Shown here: piece by piece, positions 62,839 to 64,000 of the stretch | Numbering within the stretch: position 1 is the first letter of the stretch | Layout of the letters: each line of letters opens with the position of its first letter | From: JBCCSZ01 sp039821145 | Lineage (GTDB): Bacteria > Bacteroidota > Bacteroidia > Chitinophagales > Saprospiraceae | Reading direction: 5' to 3' | DNA length: 64,000 bases | NCBI GenBank assembly: GCA_039821145.1 | Contig: JBCBOS010000014.1 | Location: 124,001 to 188,000, forward strand | The notes under the pieces: model-generated | The model's input: only the letters and a program-made list of their open reading frames with translations | Database searches by the model: none | Told to the model about the DNA's origin: nothing | Program-made: the position numbers and the translations under genes

Positions 62839-63666
62839 ATGAAGACGCCACAAAAAGACAAAGCAGAGGCATTCCTGGCCCTCCATCACGACAAGCGACT
62901 TCTGGTCCTGCCCAACGTATGGGATGTTCTGGGCGCCAAACTCATCGAACGCTCCGGACTGCCAGCCATGGCAACGGCCAGCGCCTCCGTGGCCTTCTCC
63001 AGAGGATACCAGGATGGACAACACATTCCTTTCAACACACTGCTCCAGGTCCTGCAAGCCATTTGCCAAGCCACCGACCTGCCCGTTTCTGCAGACATGG
63101 AGCGAGGATACGCCAACGACAATGCAGAGCTGGCCGACAACACCAAACAACTCATCGAAGCGGGTGTCATCGGGATCAACATCGAAGATTCCATCATAGA
63201 AGGTGGTGAATTGACATCTTTGGACCAACAATGCGAGCGAATCCAATGCATCAGAAAAGCTGCCGATGAGGAAGGGATTCCCTTGGTCATCAATGCCCGC
63301 TGCGACATTTACCTGAAAGAACAGCCAAGCACCGATCCCTTGTCCGTCGCCATCAAGAGAGGACAGATGTACAAAGAGGCTGGTGCAGATTGTTACTATC
63401 CCATCCTCTGCCCCCCACATTCCCTCCACACCGTCAATGCAGAGGTTGATCTCCCCCTAAATGTGCTGGCCGTCGCAGGACTGATGCCCATGAAGGAATT
63501 GGAAGAAATGGGCATTGCCAGAATCAGCCTGGGGCCCGGTTTGCTGAAGGCGGCCTTGACTTCCATGCGGACCGTCATCCAATCCGTCATGAATTATGAA
63601 GACTATCAAACCTTTGCCAATCCAGACATCATCACGAGCCAAGAAATTGTAGACATGATCTCCTGA
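62839..63666 (+). CDS. Isocitrate lyase/PEP mutase superfamily enzyme
   Basis: 275 residues. Motifs fit the ICL/PEPM superfamily barrel: LPNVWDVLGAKLIERSGLPAMATAS at the N-terminus, PVSADMERGYANDN (metal Asp/Glu), GVIGINIEDSI and NARCDIYLKE. The KKCGH loop of true isocitrate lyase is not present, so it is not that enzyme. Candidates include PEP mutase, oxaloacetate decarboxylase, methylisocitrate lyase-like or carboxyphosphonoenolpyruvate mutase activities. There is no phosphonate cluster nearby. The substrate is undetermined. Confidence 0.85.
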   Translation: MKTPQKDKAEAFLALHHDKRLLVLPNVWDVLGAKLIERSGLPAMATASASVAFSRGYQDGQHIPFNTLLQVLQAICQATDLPVSADMERGYANDNAELADNTKQLIEAGVIGINIEDSIIEGGELTSLDQQCERIQCIRKAADEEGIPLVINARCDIYLKEQPSTDPLSVAIKRGQMYKEAGADCYYPILCPPHSLHTVNAEVDLPLNVLAVAGLMPMKELEEMGIARISLGPGLLKAALTSMRTVIQSVMNYEDYQTFANPDIITSQEIVDMIS

Positions 63667-63702
63667 TGATAAGGACCTGCGGGGAAATTCAGAGAGGCAT
63701 AC

Positions 63703-64000
63703 TCATTCTTCCAACTTCAATTCGTTGCGGATCATGGCCCGGTGGTGGCGCTGTACAATAGCTTGCAACTTCTTCCGCAAAGCTGCCTTGGGTTGCTCTT
63801 GGTGAGGACTGAGATCGCGCTGCAGATAAGGATCGTCTACATAACGGTACAGCTTTTCCAAGTCCTTGAAATCGCTCTGGTACAGGTGGGTCGAATCCAC
63901 GATTTGGTACAGGCCATCGTGCAGCATGTAAGCAGAAGGAGTAGACAGACTGTCAAAACAACTTTGGCCAAAGGCAAAATAGGGCTCGTCATAGCCCAAC
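63703..64000 (-). CDS. LTA-synthase-like sulfatase, C-terminal part (partial)
   Basis: The frame is open at the right edge, so only the last about 98 residues are visible. YDEPYFAFGQSCFD, YMLHDGLYQIVDS and the end RHHRAMIRNELKL match the C-terminal tail of the LTA-synthase/phosphoglycerol-transferase-type sulfatases (YFAFG ... Y.L.GvYQl ... HN.L). In Bacteroidota these membrane enzymes may transfer polar groups to envelope lipids. Catalytic residues lie outside the window. The next gene to the left is convergent. Confidence 0.75.
   Translation of the reverse strand, partial: LGYDEPYFAFGQSCFDSLSTPSAYMLHDGLYQIVDSTHLYQSDFKDLEKLYRYVDDPYLQRDLSPHQEQPKAALRKKLQAIVQRHHRAMIRNELKLEE

Noticed and set aside
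1..64000. CRISPR arrays, tRNA or rRNA genes.
   Set aside because: No regularly spaced direct repeats and no tRNA-like TTCGA arms in intergenic regions were found by eye.

Overview
The window comes from a member of the Bacteroidota. The evidence is a cargo protein with a C-terminal type IX secretion (T9SS) signal at 61048-62739, two PorV-family proteins, two TonB-dependent receptors with carboxypeptidase-like N-terminal domains, DUF5689, DUF983, DUF3810 and WG-repeat proteins, LytTR regulators, and starts without clear Shine-Dalgarno sites. Several upstream regions carry a TAnnTTTG-like -7 box. Gene style and moderate GC would fit a Saprospiria-like lineage, but this is inference. No rRNA, tRNA, CRISPR array, prophage or complete insertion sequence was seen.

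Layout. 1-7230: an OmpA-family protein (5' end outside the window), a very small sigma-70-region-2-like protein and a large alpha-2-macroglobulin lipoprotein. 7584-11176: a Lon-substrate-domain protein, a NicO-like membrane protein, an alpha/beta hydrolase, a thioredoxin-like protein and a UbiX-type flavin prenyltransferase. 11180-16431: a membrane LytTR regulator, an Rpn-family nuclease with a duplicated 3' remnant, and an overlapping TPR / LytS-type kinase / LytTR response-regulator operon. 16491-25840: a TonB receptor, a DUF983 protein, then a DUF5689 lipoprotein, a second TonB receptor and a secreted endonuclease/exonuclease/phosphatase protein that look like one surface nutrient-acquisition locus. 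25885-27180 is a Pif1-like helicase.

27189-32758 holds the most unusual unit. It is a five-gene operon, read right to left, of a coiled-coil protein, a two-TM coiled-coil protein, a NitT/TauT-type substrate-binding domain fused to an OmpA peptidoglycan-binding domain, an ABC permease with extra segments, and an ABC ATPase. It looks like an ABC system tethered to the inner membrane and cell wall together with PspA-like helical proteins. Its substrate is unknown.

33356-49361: arginine deiminase with a YbgC-like thioesterase, BrkB/YihY, a TPR protein, an SRAP (YedK/HMCES) DNA-crosslink protein, a secreted protein, a propeller-type histidine kinase with its NarL-type response regulator, DUF3810, thioredoxin-like proteins and TrxA, DUF58, PPK2 and an S4 RNA-binding protein. 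49389-54941: 3-hydroxyacyl-CoA dehydrogenase, DUF819, and a Clp-like double AAA+ ATPase with an unfamiliar N-terminal domain. 55285-64000: a tiny membrane protein, tandem PorV paralogues, a WG-repeat protein, a membrane cytochrome c, the T9SS cargo, a PEP-mutase/isocitrate-lyase-like enzyme and the C-terminus of an LTA-synthase-like sulfatase.

The non-coding parts are also informative. A roughly 195-bp element with four conserved blocks at near-identical spacing occurs at 39004-39199 and 60035-60228. Several intergenic regions carry a hairpin plus T-run on the + strand with no gene just upstream, so small RNAs or leader RNAs are plausible.
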